Assembly: GCA_009760855.2 (NCBI GenBank)
Contig: WPIO01000009.1
Location: forward strand, 6,592,501 to 6,656,500
DNA from: Cristatella mucedo
Lineage: Eukaryota; Bryozoa; Phylactolaemata; Cristatellidae
Reading direction: 5' to 3'
Length of the DNA stretch: 64,000 bases
A program made the position numbers and the translations under genes. Each line of letters opens with the position of its first letter. Within the stretch, counting starts at the first letter, position 1. Below the pieces are notes generated by a model, which worked only from the letters and a program-made list of their open reading frames with translations, was not told the origin of the DNA and searched no databases. This document shows, piece after piece, positions 12,476 to 43,105 of this stretch.

Positions 12476-14186
12476 TCATGGTCAACTCCATGGCCACCAC
12501 CGAGTAAGTTAAAGCTCCCGGCAAGCTATGCCTCCCTGCATCCATAGAAATATGCTCTGAGCAGATGACTCCAAATCTACTTGCCGTCTGAGAATTGTAT
12601 TCAGTTTTCATAGTATCATGCTTTCTGAATTAATGTGCCGCTATGTCTGTCCAAATTGGTCCATTGGCTAAGACTTTAGCCTGCATGTGTCCGAGATCTT
12701 GCCTTAAGCTCTCGATAGTGACTCTTCCTGTCCAGCCCTACGATACTGTTTTGGGCGATGCTGACGCGCCAGGTGTAGGTGCAATCCGCCTGCCAACTCG
12801 GTTGCTCTAACGTCGTTTGTATTGTACTCGGTTGCTATAATACCAATCATCTATTTGATGTACCGTCATGAGTGTCCTGCATGCGACCCTGCCATAGCTA
12901 GGAGAGTGAACTGAAGGAGGCCCTGGCCTGAGCTCTCAATGCGCTGAGTGGCCTGTGTGCACGCATCAAAGGACAGCAGAGAAAGACAAGAAGCAAGTAT
13001 CCAGTCTGCAGTTGTATTACATAGGGCCAGTTGGTGGTGGCAGCCTTGGCCGAGAGCCATTGTGAACGGGTTTCAGCAGTGGGTAAGGGGGCGCAGACCG
13101 TCCAAGCAGGTTCAGCTGCAATGGGCCAATTCTGGAGAGGCCTTTGTCAGAGCATCTGCAACAGTAACGTGATTACACCACGGCAAGGGTAAGCGATTGC
13201 ACTTTTAACCCAGGGTTGCCAGTGCTTTCAACACCTTCCACCTTACCTGGCAGAGGAGGGTGCGTCGTTCGGGTTTTTTTCAGTGGGTGCACATTGCCCT
13301 GTAATGCAGGCAATCAGAAGCTGACATCCGAAGCTAAACCATTTCCTCTGCTATCACTTTCATCGTGTGGCAGCTCGTTGGTATCTGGCAGTCAGCTTTG
13401 AGGCAGGGATGCTCAGTGCCGGACATGACAAAAAAGAGCGAGGAGAAACAGAGCACGTGGAAACAACTGTGGCTGGTTGCCGAGACCCGAAGGGGAAGGA
13501 CGCGCGTCTGTGTAGAGACCAGACTTAGTTATTGGATCAGCCTGACACCAGTATGCTCCTTGATTGCAGACCGCCATGCTCAAGGCAAGTCGTGCTATTT
13601 CCAACTTATTTTAATGTAGTTTGTGAACTTGAAGTCGTCAGGTCACATGCCATTAAATCGTTTGTGCTTTCAGTGACAGAGCTAGGTCACTTTGGCGAGA
13701 GCTACTCTCGTTTGTTGGAGTATTGGCAAGATGCTGTGGTGATGGTTCCTGTAGGATAAATGTCTAGTGCTGTTGAGGTCTACAATGTGATGTTGACGTC
13801 ACTTTTGTGCTGCCTCGATGTAAATGGTGATAGGGCGGTAGAGGTGGCACGGCCATTGCACGGCTGCACAGGCGTCACTGGGTTGGCTATTATGGCAGCT
13901 GGCAGTGATAGTTAAAATTGGGTCGTGTGGAAACTTGCCTAGATTGACGCATCCGACTTCGTTAGGGGTCCGGCAGCCATTGGCAGTAGTAGCTGTAATT
14001 TTATGTGCTGTAGGCCTGTGTGAAGCTCACCATGTGACAGCTGATTGGCGTGGGCATCACTGACAGAAGATGGCATACATCACTGCAGCTGGTACGGCCT
14101 GCACTTCCCCTGCTTTGGCAGCCTAGCAGGACTGGCACGCCGGCATCGTGCCATCTCGCCGGACCATGGGGCCCTCGTTTCTGCTG
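12476..14186. other. non-genic host sequence
   Basis: No supported gene. Open frames at 13,216-13,759 are short, and no known domain is visible. Confidence 0.5.
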
Positions 14187-14612
14187 CTCGTGTGGCTCGG
14201 CAAGTGCTGCCTTGCTTGCTGTGCTCGTGTGGCTCGGCAAGTGCTGCCTTGCTTGCTGTGCTCGTGTGGCTCGGCAAGTGCTGCCTTGCTTGCTGTGCTC
14301 GTGTGGCTCGGCAAGTGCTGCCTTGCTTGCTGTGCTCGTGTGGCTCGGCAAGTGCTGCCTTGCTTGCTGTGCTCGTGTGGCTCGGCAAGTGTTGCCTTGC
14401 TTGCTGTGCTCGTGTGGCTCGGCAAGTGCTGCCTTGCTTGCTGTGCTCGTGTGGCTCGGCAAGTGCTGCCTTGCTTGCTGTGCTTGTGTGGCTCGGCAAG
14501 TGCTGTCTGCTTGCTGCTCGTGTGACTCGGCAAGTGCTGCCTTGCTTGCTGCTCGTGTGACTCGGCAAGTGCTGCCTTGCTTGCTGCTCGTGTGACTCGA
14601 CAAGTGCTGCTT
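14187..14612. repeat. 37-bp tandem repeat array
   Basis: Eight near-identical 37-base units start at 14,187, 14,224, 14,261, 14,298, 14,335, 14,372, 14,409 and 14,446. The unit runs from ctcgtgtggctcggcaagtg to a cttgcttgctgtg end. Shortened 34-35 base units follow at 14,483, 14,517, 14,552 and 14,587. Neither strand has a stop within the unit, so five long overlapping reading frames of Cys/Ala- or Ser/His-rich repeats appear. I regard these as by-products, not genes. The array ends about 640 bases before the phosphatase start codon. Confidence 0.95.
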
Positions 14613-15251
14613 TCATACTGTTCTTGCTGATGCTCGGCGGCGCATGCTCGTATGTCAAGTTGGCGCTCCCTGCTACTACGAGAGGAGTGTAGGGGCCTCA
14701 ATGTCCAGTCAGAACTGGGCCGCCAGCACAGCGCTCGGTACGGGCACAGCGCTAGTCCAGGCCAGTGCTCTGCAAATACCGGGGGATCCCCTGAGCCTTC
14801 GAACAGGGCTAGCGACATGTAAATGCACCTCCAATTCGTGTACAGAATGCCCGGAGTAGAGGACAGTAATAAAAAGTGTCTGCCTGCCTTTAGATAACCA
14901 GTCTAATTCCATAGCATAGACAAGTCTATTCGGCAGCCAGGAACGGTTACAGGCGACCTGCATCAACCATGGCATGCAAAAACTCTTACGAAGCCCAGAG
15001 CCCCTCTCGACTGCCTTGCTTCATGTGTATAGCACAGCTCAGCTCAATTGCTGCTTGGCTCAAAGCCTGGAGCACAACAGAATGCTGAATATATAATGTG
15101 ACGTCGGCTTTAAATGGCTGCCTGACCATAGACCATCTGCCTAACGGGATCCTAGTCGATGTAAATGTCAGGAATCGTGAAGAATAAATATTGATGGCCC
15201 TCATTGTCTGGATGATCTTGCATACCACTGTTTCAAGGTCAAGGTACAAGA
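14613..15251. other. upstream region of the phosphatase gene
   Basis: No gene on its own. It should contain the promoter and 5' UTR of the receptor phosphatase starting at 15,252, unless a 5' non-coding exon lies further upstream. Confidence 0.4.
15089..15107 (+). promoter_or_regulatory. candidate TATA/CRE-like promoter element
   Basis: An A/T-rich 'atatataatg' is followed at once by 'tgacgtcgg', which contains the core of a cAMP-response element. It lies about 150 bases upstream of the phosphatase start codon. Motif match and position are the only evidence. Confidence 0.25.
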
Positions 15252-33055
<17,804 letters not shown>

Positions 33056-33330
33056 TGGCAGCCGAGCTGCTAGGTCACCTTGCTTCATGCACGCATGCAT
33101 GTCCTGTCGCAGTTCAAGACCAGCCATCGACAACATCTGCAATGTGTGCTCCAATTAATCTGGCTCTAGGGACTGGATTTCTCAGAGTGCTGAAGCTGAT
33201 GAATGCTTGAAAATTCGAACCGCATTATCTTATGCTCGTGTGACAGCCCGCAGAGTTGATCGCCTGAAGATGCTACTGCCAACATGATCAGATAACCTAG
33301 TCTCTGTGCACATGTGCAATTGTGAGCATG

Positions 33331-33332
33331 TG

Positions 33333-33378
<46 letters not shown>

Positions 33379-33410
33379 TGTGTGTGTGCGTGTGTTTGTG
33401 TGTTCGTAGT
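33331..33410. repeat. (TG)n microsatellite
   Basis: About 80 bases of TG with a few interruptions. Confidence 0.95.
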
Positions 33411-33850
33411 AAATTAAAGATCGGCTTAGCGGCCACATTTCGGCAGTGGCCTAAAAGCCTTAGCATAGTTCACCCTGCTTCAGGTGGCAACGAAGGATAG
33501 CTGGCTGCAAGACTAGAGCATGCTACCTCTGCTGCTGTGAAGCTTGAGTGGCTCACCACTATGCCAAGATCCTCTGTATGTACTTGTGTGCCTGTGTGGT
33601 GCGTGCATGAGTGCCTGCCTCCCCGTCCCCACGTGCCTGCATGCGCGTGCCTGCTAGTGTTTATACCCAGTACGAATAGGTAGCACTGCACGACCACAAG
33701 CAGGTTGAGTTGCCGTGCACGTGCCGTCCGAGTACAGTGTGGCATGAAAGTGTCGACATCGTTATTGGTTGGTAGCCTCGAAGCTGCATACTTGTACTTG
33801 TGATGACGGTGTCTGTGTGGCTCAGTCTTGGTGCTCTCAGTCCTCTGTGA

Positions 33851-34200
33851 CTCGTAGCTCTGCCTCAGGGGCCACGATCCTGCTCCTTCAGCAGCCTTGC
33901 AGCACCTCGTAGCTCTGCCTCAGGGGCCACAATCCTGCTCCTTCAGCAGCCTTGCAGCACCTCGTAGCTCTGCCTCAGGGGTCACGATCCTGCTCCTTCA
34001 GCAGCCTTGCAGCACCTCGTAGCTCTGCCTCAGGGGCCACGATCCTGCTCCTTCAGCAGCCTTGCAGCACCTCGTAGCTCTGCCTCAGGGGCCACAATCC
34101 TGCTCCTTCAGCAGCCTTGCAGCACCTCGTAGCTCTGCCTCAGGGGCCACGATCCTGCTCCTTCAGCAGCCTTGCAGCACCTTGTAGCTCTGCCTCAGCG
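33851..34200. repeat. 55-bp tandem repeat array
   Basis: Six and a partial seventh copy of a 55-base unit start at 33,851, 33,906, 33,961, 34,016, 34,071, 34,126 and 34,181. The unit begins ctcgtagctctgcctcaggg and ends gcagccttgcagcac. Copies differ at one or two positions only, so the array is young or homogenised. It ends about 50 bases before the (ATA)n tail of a LINE. Confidence 0.95.
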
Positions 34201-34249
34201 GACTGACGATGCTCGGGAGCAGCATTTTGCCTCGAAAGGCGCGAGTTCT

Positions 34250-35095
34250 GCCTTAATAATAATAATAATAATAATAATAATGCACTTGATAAAGTGCTCT
34301 CAGAGAACTCAATCTCTCTCTAGGCGCTTTACATTTGCTGCAAAGGGAAATGCAATTGAATGGTGAGTAATATCATGCTTGATAAGCAAACAAAATGAAT
34401 AACATGATTAAGGGTGACATGCACAGGGTCAGCATGCAAATGTGGTTAGTGGCTGCGTGCACAGTGTCAGCACGCGTAAGCATATCAAGGACGAATCACA
34501 GGGACCGACTAAATGCTGTCCTAAGTAGGTGTGTTTTTAAGTTCCTTTTAAATATGGTCAGGTCAGGGGATGTTAGGACGCAAGTCGGGAGGGAGTTCCA
34601 GGCTTTGGGAGCATACGAACTAAATGCACGGTCTCCAAAGGATTTAAGGTTTGTACGAGCTATTTGTAGACTGTTGGATTCCGAAAAGCAGGTGGTGCGA
34701 TGCTTGGCCTGATGGGGTAGTATATCTGAGAGATAGGCTGGAGCCATAGAGAGAAGGGACCTAAAAGTGAGCGACAAAACGTTGAAGTCAATCCGTTGCT
34801 TGACTGGTAGCCAGTGCAGGTCGGCGAGAAGTGGTGTGATGTGGCAACTGCGACGCTCACGACAGACAAACCTAGCTGCGGAGTTGTGCACCAGCTGCAA
34901 TCGCCTGATCGCACATGCTGGCAGGCCAGTGAGCAGTGAGTTGCAGAAGTCGAGACGGGATGTCACGAATGCATGGACCAACTTGGACGGGTATCCTTAT
35001 CTAAACAAGCCCGAATTTTAGCAATATTATGTATCTTAAAGTAGGCAGATTTGACTGTGGAGCAGATATGGTCATCTAACGAGAGGTCGCTTTGG
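34250..35095 (-). mobile_element. L2/CR1-like LINE, 3' truncated copy with ORF2 C-terminus
   Basis: The minus frame 34,496-34,981 encodes 161 residues of an RT C-terminal domain: '[17 protein letters not shown]', '[16 protein letters not shown]', '[20 protein letters not shown]' and 'APKAWNSLP'. These are diagnostic of L2/CR1/Rex1 LINEs. The frame continues upstream to 35,095 ('SLDDHICSTVKSAYF') after a stop. Downstream, the 3' UTR ends in 'aaagcgcctagagagagatt' and (ATT)n. It is 5'-truncated and is the best preserved copy of the family here. Confidence 0.92.
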
Positions 35096-36900
35096 AACAT
35101 GACGCCTTGCCACTTCCAGCCACTGAGCTAGGGGGCGGGCTGCCGCCTCTGCATGATCACTGCTGCATCGCTTGCTGCTGGCCATCCTGTCTGCACACCA
35201 ACACGCCGAGTTGCCTCGATGCCGCGCCGAGCCGCCGCCGTCGGCCAGCATCGTGTCACTGCGGCTTGAATAGCAGCTGCCCAGCATGCCTTCCGGTGTC
35301 CGAGAGTCGAAGTTTTCAGAAGAGGAAAGCAGATGGCCTAAGAATGCTTTGGCGGCACTGTCGCCTGCATCGGCACGGCTCCATAGTTGACGAAAAATTT
35401 CTTTTTCCTTCTGTTCTGACGCGTTGCAGGAGGAGCGAGTGCCGCTCTACTACATAGTGCTCTAGTGTGCATTAATAACGGAGGCAAATGTGAATTAGAC
35501 GACACAGAGCCGAGCTGAGCTGCCAGAGTTAGTGGTGGTCTTGCCGGCTGCCTTGCTACCTGTCTGACCTGATTATTATGCGCATGCATCCCGGTAGGCA
35601 CACAGCACTTATGAAGTGACCGACCATTGCATTGAACGAATTCGGTCCGGCAGATAGAATTGGGGCAGTCGTGCAGGAAAGCAGCAGAGGACGTCCTTGA
35701 AGAGCAGAGCGCTCTGGCAGAAGCCCATGAGTGTTCCAACACATGCATGCCTGCCACCCAAGCGATGGGCATGCATTCCGAACGGCTGCTCGACACCGAT
35801 TGAGCCTGCCACCACGGCAGCAGCTATGGTATCTATGCCTAGCTAGTACTCGCATGAGGCCGTTGTTACCCAGTAGGTCAGCCGCTTGCTGGCGCAGCAC
35901 TACAAAACCGAGCTTGCCAGCGGCTGCTGCTCCAGCAACTCAGCGGACACCACATGCGCCGCTTAGCCTCTGCTCGACATTTCGGATGGCACACTGGGAC
36001 AGCCACCTCTGCCGTGCGTGCAGCCAGGACCTCGGTCGGCAGGCATGGCGCAGCTGGTTGTAGCATGGCTGGCAGGCCCTCCTTTGCTGACGCCCTGCAA
36101 GTCAGCGAGGGCCTGCGAGGCTGCTTTTTTTTCGCAGCTTTGCCAAAATTGAATTGCAGTAGGTTAACCTAGGCTATATATAGGGAGAGCCACAGAGTTT
36201 GTAAGAACTTTAGTTATTCACCGCAGTAGATAGCCCCTTTTCTAGTACAGGATTGAACATTGAACCAGAGGCCGTGGACATCAATATTCGATTGTATATC
36301 GGCACCATTTAAACGACGAAGACAGAACATTGGGCTTAGATCCATAATCGACATCGGTGATCTCGTCAACAAGTCTCAGCGGACTGTACCGTGCTCTCAT
36401 AGCTAAGCCACCCGTCACCATCCTATAGCACGAGCCAGACCGATAGGTTAGTAAGGTGGCAGCCACAGGCCGTGGCAGCTATGGCGACGGCTGGCCCTCA
36501 CCCTCGGACGCTGCCGTTTGTGTCATTCAGACGAAAGCATCGCCCTTGATGCCAGCTTGCTTGCCGCGACGATGAGATGGTGTAGGATGCGATCAAGGCC
36601 GTTAAGGCTGTGAAGATTGCTGACGCATTGGCGCTGCTCGGCTGGTGAAATGGCTCTGGCAGTTGAGTCGTGCCCGTGTTTTGTTCCACGTACCTCCTCT
36701 GCCCTCTGAGCTCTTGCAACGTTCACTTCAGCGTACTTTTTTTTAGCCCTGGCTGTTGCATTGCTTAAAGCCTTATAGCCGTTCTGATTTTTTCCAGTCG
36801 CCTCGGCTGCAGCGTTGGCCAGGGCTGCTCCAAGCACGTGTCACCATTTTTAGGGGAGTGACCACCGGCGACCACTGCTGTGTCGTGCACTCATCAACGG
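35096..36900. other. non-genic host sequence
   Basis: Several open frames of 60-150 codons exist on both strands, but none shows a domain or splice context. No repeat family recognised. Confidence 0.45.
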
Positions 36901-36974
36901 CACCAAGCACTCAGCAATGGCACCAAGCACTCAGCAATGGCACCAAGCACTCAGCAATGGCACCAAGCACTCAG
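36901..36974. repeat. 20-bp tandem repeat
   Basis: Three identical copies of caccaagcactcagcaatgg and a partial fourth. Confidence 0.95.
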
Positions 36975-39900
36975 TGACCATGCTCAGCTACTCTGTGTTT
37001 CCGGCTACTGGAGTGCCATGGATTATCGGCTTGGATAGTCTGACCTCTGACCACCGGGTTTTCCACCAGCTGCTGCCCGAGCCACCTCTGCTTGTAATTG
37101 CCTAAGGCTGGATCACGGCTACTAACTGCTTGCAGAATAGGCAGTTCACGTGCCGCAGTATGAGACCGTAAAGCATTTGGTCACTTCTCATCTTGGTAAT
37201 TTCACTCTCCCAAGTTGTAGATTTTCGGACCAGGGCGTTCAGCTATTGGGTGCATCAGGCCAAATCTGCTGCTAACGACAATCCCACGGCATCACATCGT
37301 GTGACCCCATATTCCTTAAACAATTTTATTCTAATACTTTTTTCTGGAAATCTATTAAATTATTTTTTAAGGAAGCCCTAAGTTTCAAGGAGAAAGCAGG
37401 TTCACTACTGATCGGATAGCTTTCAGCCGGGCCTCTTCCATTAACCTGTTCAAAGACCAGCTACAGTGACCTTAAGTGCCGTGTGTGCTGCAATGCAACG
37501 GTATCGCAGTGCTGATACCTAAAGGGAGTTCTGAACTGACTGCTAGGATGATTGTACGTACCATTTACAATTCGTCAAGAGAAGTGGAGCTTTTAGTTGT
37601 GTTCTGGATCTACTTTGGAGCATAAAGATTCTCTAGCCAGATAGCAGTTTGCATTGTCGGTATGGTATGTTGCTGATGCCTGATTGCTTTTACGATAAGG
37701 TACAGCACGAAAGTATGCCTGTCACATGCTGTTTCAATGTCCCGGTTGTAGCGATGCGACTGTGCGTCTGCTGTCATGTTTCCTTGGAATACAGGCTGTG
37801 ATTAGCTTTGTTTTTGCACCATCTTGTTAGCTGCTAGTTGCACGAGGCATTTGCACAACAGCCCTTTGGCTATGCTCGTGAATGTTTCAGGCCATTATGG
37901 TATCTAGGTCGCAACTCACCTGAGCCGTCTAAAACTATCGATCAGTAGGTGCATCGCATCTTGAGGGACTCTGCTTTAGTCTAGCCGGCTACCTCACCGT
38001 CGGTCTGGTCATCCGATCCACGTGCTTCCTGACCAGCTTGACTTTACTACTCTCAAACTTCGTGCTGATTCTGGCCAATGGTGTTCTATTCTGCTAATAA
38101 TTGCTCATGTAAACGGGTAACTCTGCCGTAAGTTACTTCTGCTAGTAAGTTTCTATTCCGACTTCTGATTATGCGAGCAGCGATTCATTCGTAGGTGCTG
38201 CTTGTTTTTTTTTTATATCGAGGTCGGTTTTTTATCCTCGAGGTTCTTTTTATCTTCGCGATCGCGCTGGAATACGAGAACTTGAGCTAGAAAGCTGATA
38301 CCGGATTGCCTGAACCATGCAGAACCAAGCTGCTGCAGCATCTCTTTTTCTTTGCTTGCGGGTTTTTGCTTCGGCAACTTGCTGCGGCTCTACAGTCAAG
38401 CTGGTGGTCAGGCCGGCTCGGTGCGAGTGTCTCGAAATTTAGCATCCGCAGCTGCATTGGCTTGAGCCCGTACTGCGCAATCGGTGCGATTGCACGGCCA
38501 GTTTCACTCGCCCGACGGAGACGGGATAAATAGGAGGCGGCAGCTCCACGAGCGCTCGGATCGATGAGAGGTCACCGATAAAAGGCCTCGACAGCTCGTA
38601 ACGAGCGAGCATTTAGCAGCATCGTCTAGCGGGGCTACTCGTATAGGCTCGTGAGCTTTATGCTCAGCCTAAGATATCTGTGCGCTCTCGACCAAACGGT
38701 CGCACAGTCTCGTTTACAGCATCGCGAAGTTTGAATCAGGTCCAAATGCCAGGCCTTTCTCGACCCATCGCTACAATCGACGGGAGTGTTAGGAGGCTCG
38801 TGCGTTTTCGTTGCTTCTGTCGGCAGCGTTCTACAGTTCCTTGACTCGTAAAATATGTCGAGCCAATAGCGCTAAGTTAGTTTAGTTCAATATGAAGCAG
38901 CGGACACTGGCATCTCTCATCGCTGCCCGCCTCTCACCGAATGCGTCCTTTGGACGTCAGTGATAATCAACCTTTTTTACGTCGTTTTCTGCCAGCGATC
39001 TCGTTTCCGCGTCATTATCTAAACGTGCGAAATTGACCACACCGCAGGATTAAAGGCTGCTGTCGCACATTGGTTGGGGCTCCGAAGCCACAGCTTTGAG
39101 TAGCTCTAGTCTCTCTCGAGGCGCGCCGAACCGCTTGGTACTGCGCTCCACTGCAGTCGAGGCTGACCTTGACCTCGAGGCAACCTCCTTTAGGCAGTAT
39201 CTTCTTTCAGGCAGTAACTAGAACGGTGGATCTGGATAAACTCGTCTACAGAAGGTAAAGCAAAGCTCTTCAAAAAATGCTACTTTTGCCAATGTGAGAT
39301 TTTGGAGAACTCGTCCGCCGCCTGACCTCTTTCTACGGTTCTGAGTGAGTCTTGGAGGTGCAATACAATGTAGCAGCTATCGTCCAACTCCAGAATAACT
39401 GGTTCACATAGCACTGTTTGATAGGATGTACTGGCTAGAAGAGTTTCATTTAAAGTTAATGTTTTTCTAGCAAAGATTCTAGCAGTTTCTGAAGTTAAGC
39501 AGCCGCGTCACTCCCTCTAGAAGCAGCGGCTACACAAGAACTTTTAGCGTTAACGGAAGGTTGCTAACAAGCGAGTAAATGTGATTTCTAGTTGTAGATA
39601 TTGTGCTTTGTGCATTTTGGCTAAATTTTGAGTTTTCTATCTAAGAAAATTCTGTTGTGTCAAATTTCTTGAGCGACGATTACCTTATTTACTCCACACC
39701 CATAGGTTGGATGTAAGGTTTAGCTGATCGAACGGGCTAATTTATATATTTGCAGAGGAACCTAGTGGCTATCACCCCGATTGCATTAGGGAATCATACC
39801 GCTGCAGGCTCGGCGGAGGAGGCGTAATCCACTGCTTACCAAGCGGCGCAGCCTACAGCCGAATGCGGTTCGTCTACGCGAAATAAGACGTGGCCACGCG

Positions 39901-42600
39901 AAAGATGCGTTTCTGGTGCCAACCAACTTACCGTAACTAAGGGGTCGTGAATTCGTGGCGTGAATTTTAAAGAGATAAACACACGGATAGGAGATTTTAC
40001 TTAACTTTATTCGCAAGCGCACAATCACGCTACCGTCTAGTTCAGTTTTATCTTCTCACTCATCGCAGGCTCTCAACCAAACAAGCACTCTTGGGGGGAA
40101 TATGTTCCTGCACTTAGGCTGCCTACGTCTATAGTGGGAAACGAACCAAATAGAACGAAGGGGCCCGAGCAACCGGAACCTGGACCCTGACTGGAAAACA
40201 AGAGCTTCGCTTCCGCCGTAAAAGGCAGGAATACTGCGGGCGGGGGGGGGGGTGGGGCCGTTTCACCAACGAAGAAATACCTCCGCACTGCACCGGACTA
40301 CCTCTAGCTCGCAGCGGCGGCACATCCGGGCACGTCGGGACTACGCGCGCATGCACACACACAAAACACAAGTGGCCAGCCACGGGCGCTATGCAACCAT
40401 AATCTGTGGCGGCCACCAAATTCTCCTTGCGCTGACTCGCTCTGTCACTTCGTTCGTCCGCGGACAGCCCGCCCTCCTCCGTCGCTTTCAGAGAGAACGA
40501 GTTCGGCAACTGCCGGCAACGGCGTCGAAACGGAGCCGAAGACGAAGAAGCAAGTGCGAGCGAACGTCGCCCTACTCTTAAATGACTAGCCGAGACAATG
40601 GCGCAAGAGCTTAGCGGCACTGGGCCCGGCGTATTGATCACTGGGCCCGGCCCACCGTAAACGGCGGGCGCCATTACGGCAAGAAATTGATATCGTCGCT
40701 CGACCGCCGGTCGAGCAACCCCGTCCGTCCAGCTTGAATGGCGACATGGCTCCAGACGATTCTTTTCGCACAGAGTTGTGGCCGAGGTTGACAGGCCCGC
40801 CAACACCGATAAGCCGCTCCTGCGGATAGCAGACTCCGCCGACCGACGGACGGTCGAATCCACCGCAGCTGGTCCCGGAGCTTCCTGGCTCGCGCTTGAG
40901 CTCTTGCTATCTCACCACGCTGGTGCTTTGGCTCCGGCTCTCTGCTCTCTGGGAAAGGTTCACCGCCGAGCAGCTCGTTCGCGCCCTAAAATTGAGCCAA
41001 GGCTGGCGCTGTGCTACACAGTGTTAAGGATTGCCGGCTGCAGGAATCGCAGATCGTGTCCTGTGTTTAGTTTTGAAATCTGGCGAAACGTTCTCGCATC
41101 TAAGCTGCTCGTTGCGATCGATTTTTTTGCGAGTACTCTTGTTTTTATGAGACGTGAGCCAGTTCTCGGTGGCTTAGGCTCGTGTCTCATGTACTCTGCA
41201 CTCTTCGCGTGCTAAGTACGACTGAGCTAATGGCTAGCTCGTATAGCGTGAACCAAGAGCTTTGCTGCACGAAGGATGGCTAATTCTATCCGCAGTAGAT
41301 AAAGATGGTGCCTCGCGAGTCGGATCGCAAGTTTCAGCGACAAAGGTGAGCATCTTGAGAACTCTTCTATTGCGTTGCCACGAAAGTACGAATTTAAGCA
41401 ATTAATTTAATTGGATGAGGCTGAAATCGTTCGTCAGGTTGCCTACAACCTCGAGCTGTATTGCCTTCTAGCAAGAAAGCTGAATCAGCTAATTTTTGCT
41501 TCACTTTTAATAAAGTGAATAGTCGCAGCTCCTCTAAAATGAAACGTTAGCATCATTTGATAGTTGGGAATCGGGTGAGTCATACTCTACGATTTAGCGA
41601 AAATAAAAGGACTTTAGAGGAGACGGGGCATGCAGTATTCGCGGTTTTTTCACACGTAACACCGGCTCCGAGTAAAGGACGAGGGCTCGTTCTCCATTGG
41701 TCGTCAATGATTGCTACCGTCGTGCTCTCCCATCGTCACCATACCGTCGTACGTCTGTGCTGCTTATACGACTCGCTAGGTGCGCTTCCACGAGCTCTCT
41801 TCACGATGAGGCTGTATTAGGACTAGCACATGTCAGGTTCGTTTCGCAAAGCGGCGAAGGCCTTTTGTCATGGATCTGCTACAGTGGTTGTTACGTCATA
41901 TACAGGCGTGCAAGCCTGTCTGGAATCTTATCGTGCTCCTAATTTGTACATTTTTCAATTTTTGCATGCACATTATTAATAAATATCTAAGAAATAAGTA
42001 AATAAAAAAGCACTAAAACAGAAATGCTTGCCCTGTTTTTGAAGAAATACCGTTTAGTGCAATTTCTTCAGCACGAGGAGCTGTGAGCAATGAAATCCAC
42101 CAAGCGACAGCCTTGAACGTAAATAGCTGATCACCGACGATGCGAAGCGGACAGTCTGAAAACTCAAGCAGAAATAACCTTTTATTTGGACCTTGGGGAG
42201 ACAAAGAGGCACAGGAAAAGAGAGCGGGCGTGCTATGGCAGCCATTTTATCTCACATTTTATAAGACGTAATGGCATAACCATACCTAACAAGAATCAAA
42301 CGAGTGATTTATTAGATGCGATTTGTTAAGATGGCAGTTTATTTTAACGGCTCGGGACCCATCACCTTGATACCGATATACAACCAGGCTAATATTCGAT
42401 GCCAATTAGTTCGGAGTAAGTTGGAACGGGATTCGCTGGCAACAAAATCTATCCAATGAATTTTTCATTTCCAGTTATCTATTTTAAATTCACTTATGCA
42501 ACAATCGAAGGCGTTAAATAGGTGCGAATCAGCGAGATATTGGTAACAAAGCTATCAGTGGGGGGTGCAGCTGTATGATGGCTCTTGGACTTCCTTCCTT
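36975..42600. other. host sequence without recognised genes
   Basis: 5.6 kb in which I find no gene I can name. The part at 40,100-41,250 is richer in CpG and holds a 244-codon minus frame (40,129-40,863) and a 145-codon plus frame (40,778-41,215) that overlap. Neither has a known domain. It could be a CpG-rich promoter or first exon, or an LTR-like repeat. A T-rich, AT-rich stretch lies near 41,940-42,010. Confidence 0.4.
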
Positions 42601-42617
42601 TCCTTCGTGCATACAGT

Positions 42618-42685
42618 TTCTAGAAAGGAGTCGGATCTCTTCGGGCGCTATGCGTACTTATTATTATCAGTACTATTATTGGAGA
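42618..42685 (+). mobile_element. L2-like LINE 3' tail
   Basis: 'tctagaaaggagtcggatctcttcgggcgctatgcgtac' followed by (ATT)n-like sequence is a diverged LINE tail. Confidence 0.6.
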
Positions 42686-42744
42686 GCCAGACCTCGCGAT
42701 TTCGATAAGCAGCTAATTCGAAGTCCTATGGCTGTATCTTGGAG

Positions 42745-43105
42745 GCCGTACCTTTAGTTCGCCTACGCCCAAAGCCTGGAACTAATTCTCGACTGACTTC
42801 ATGACATCTCCTGACCGGTCCACATTTAAAAGAAGCTAAAAGCGTATTTATTCATGACAGCATTTAGTGGGTGTCTGTGATTCGTCCTTTATGTGCTTAT
42901 GCGTGCTGAAACTGTGTATGCTGCCACTAGATTCAATAGTGACACTGGTCATGTCACCTCGAATCATATCACGCTTACTTACATTGCGCATGTTACAAGA
43001 AATCATTTAATCGCGCATCCTTTACAGCAACTGCAAAGTGCCTCGAAAGAGATTTAGTTGTCTGAGGGCGCTGTGCAAATATATGATTATTATTACTATT
43101 TCGTC
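42745..43105 (+). mobile_element. L2-like LINE 3' end
   Basis: 'gcccaaagcctggaactaattc' matches the APKAWNSLP codons. The end of ORF2, the 3' UTR with 'gattcgtcctttatgtgcttatgcg' and the tail 'gcaaagtgcctcgaaagagattta' with an ATT-rich end follow in order. Confidence 0.75.

Noticed and set aside
14001-14818. Overlapping 120-231 codon ORFs in five frames at 14.0-14.8 kb
   Set aside because: They come from a 37-base tandem unit without stops; five mutually overlapping proteins are not credible.
33851-34200. CRISPR array
   Set aside because: The 55-base units are contiguous with no unique spacers, and the DNA is eukaryotic.
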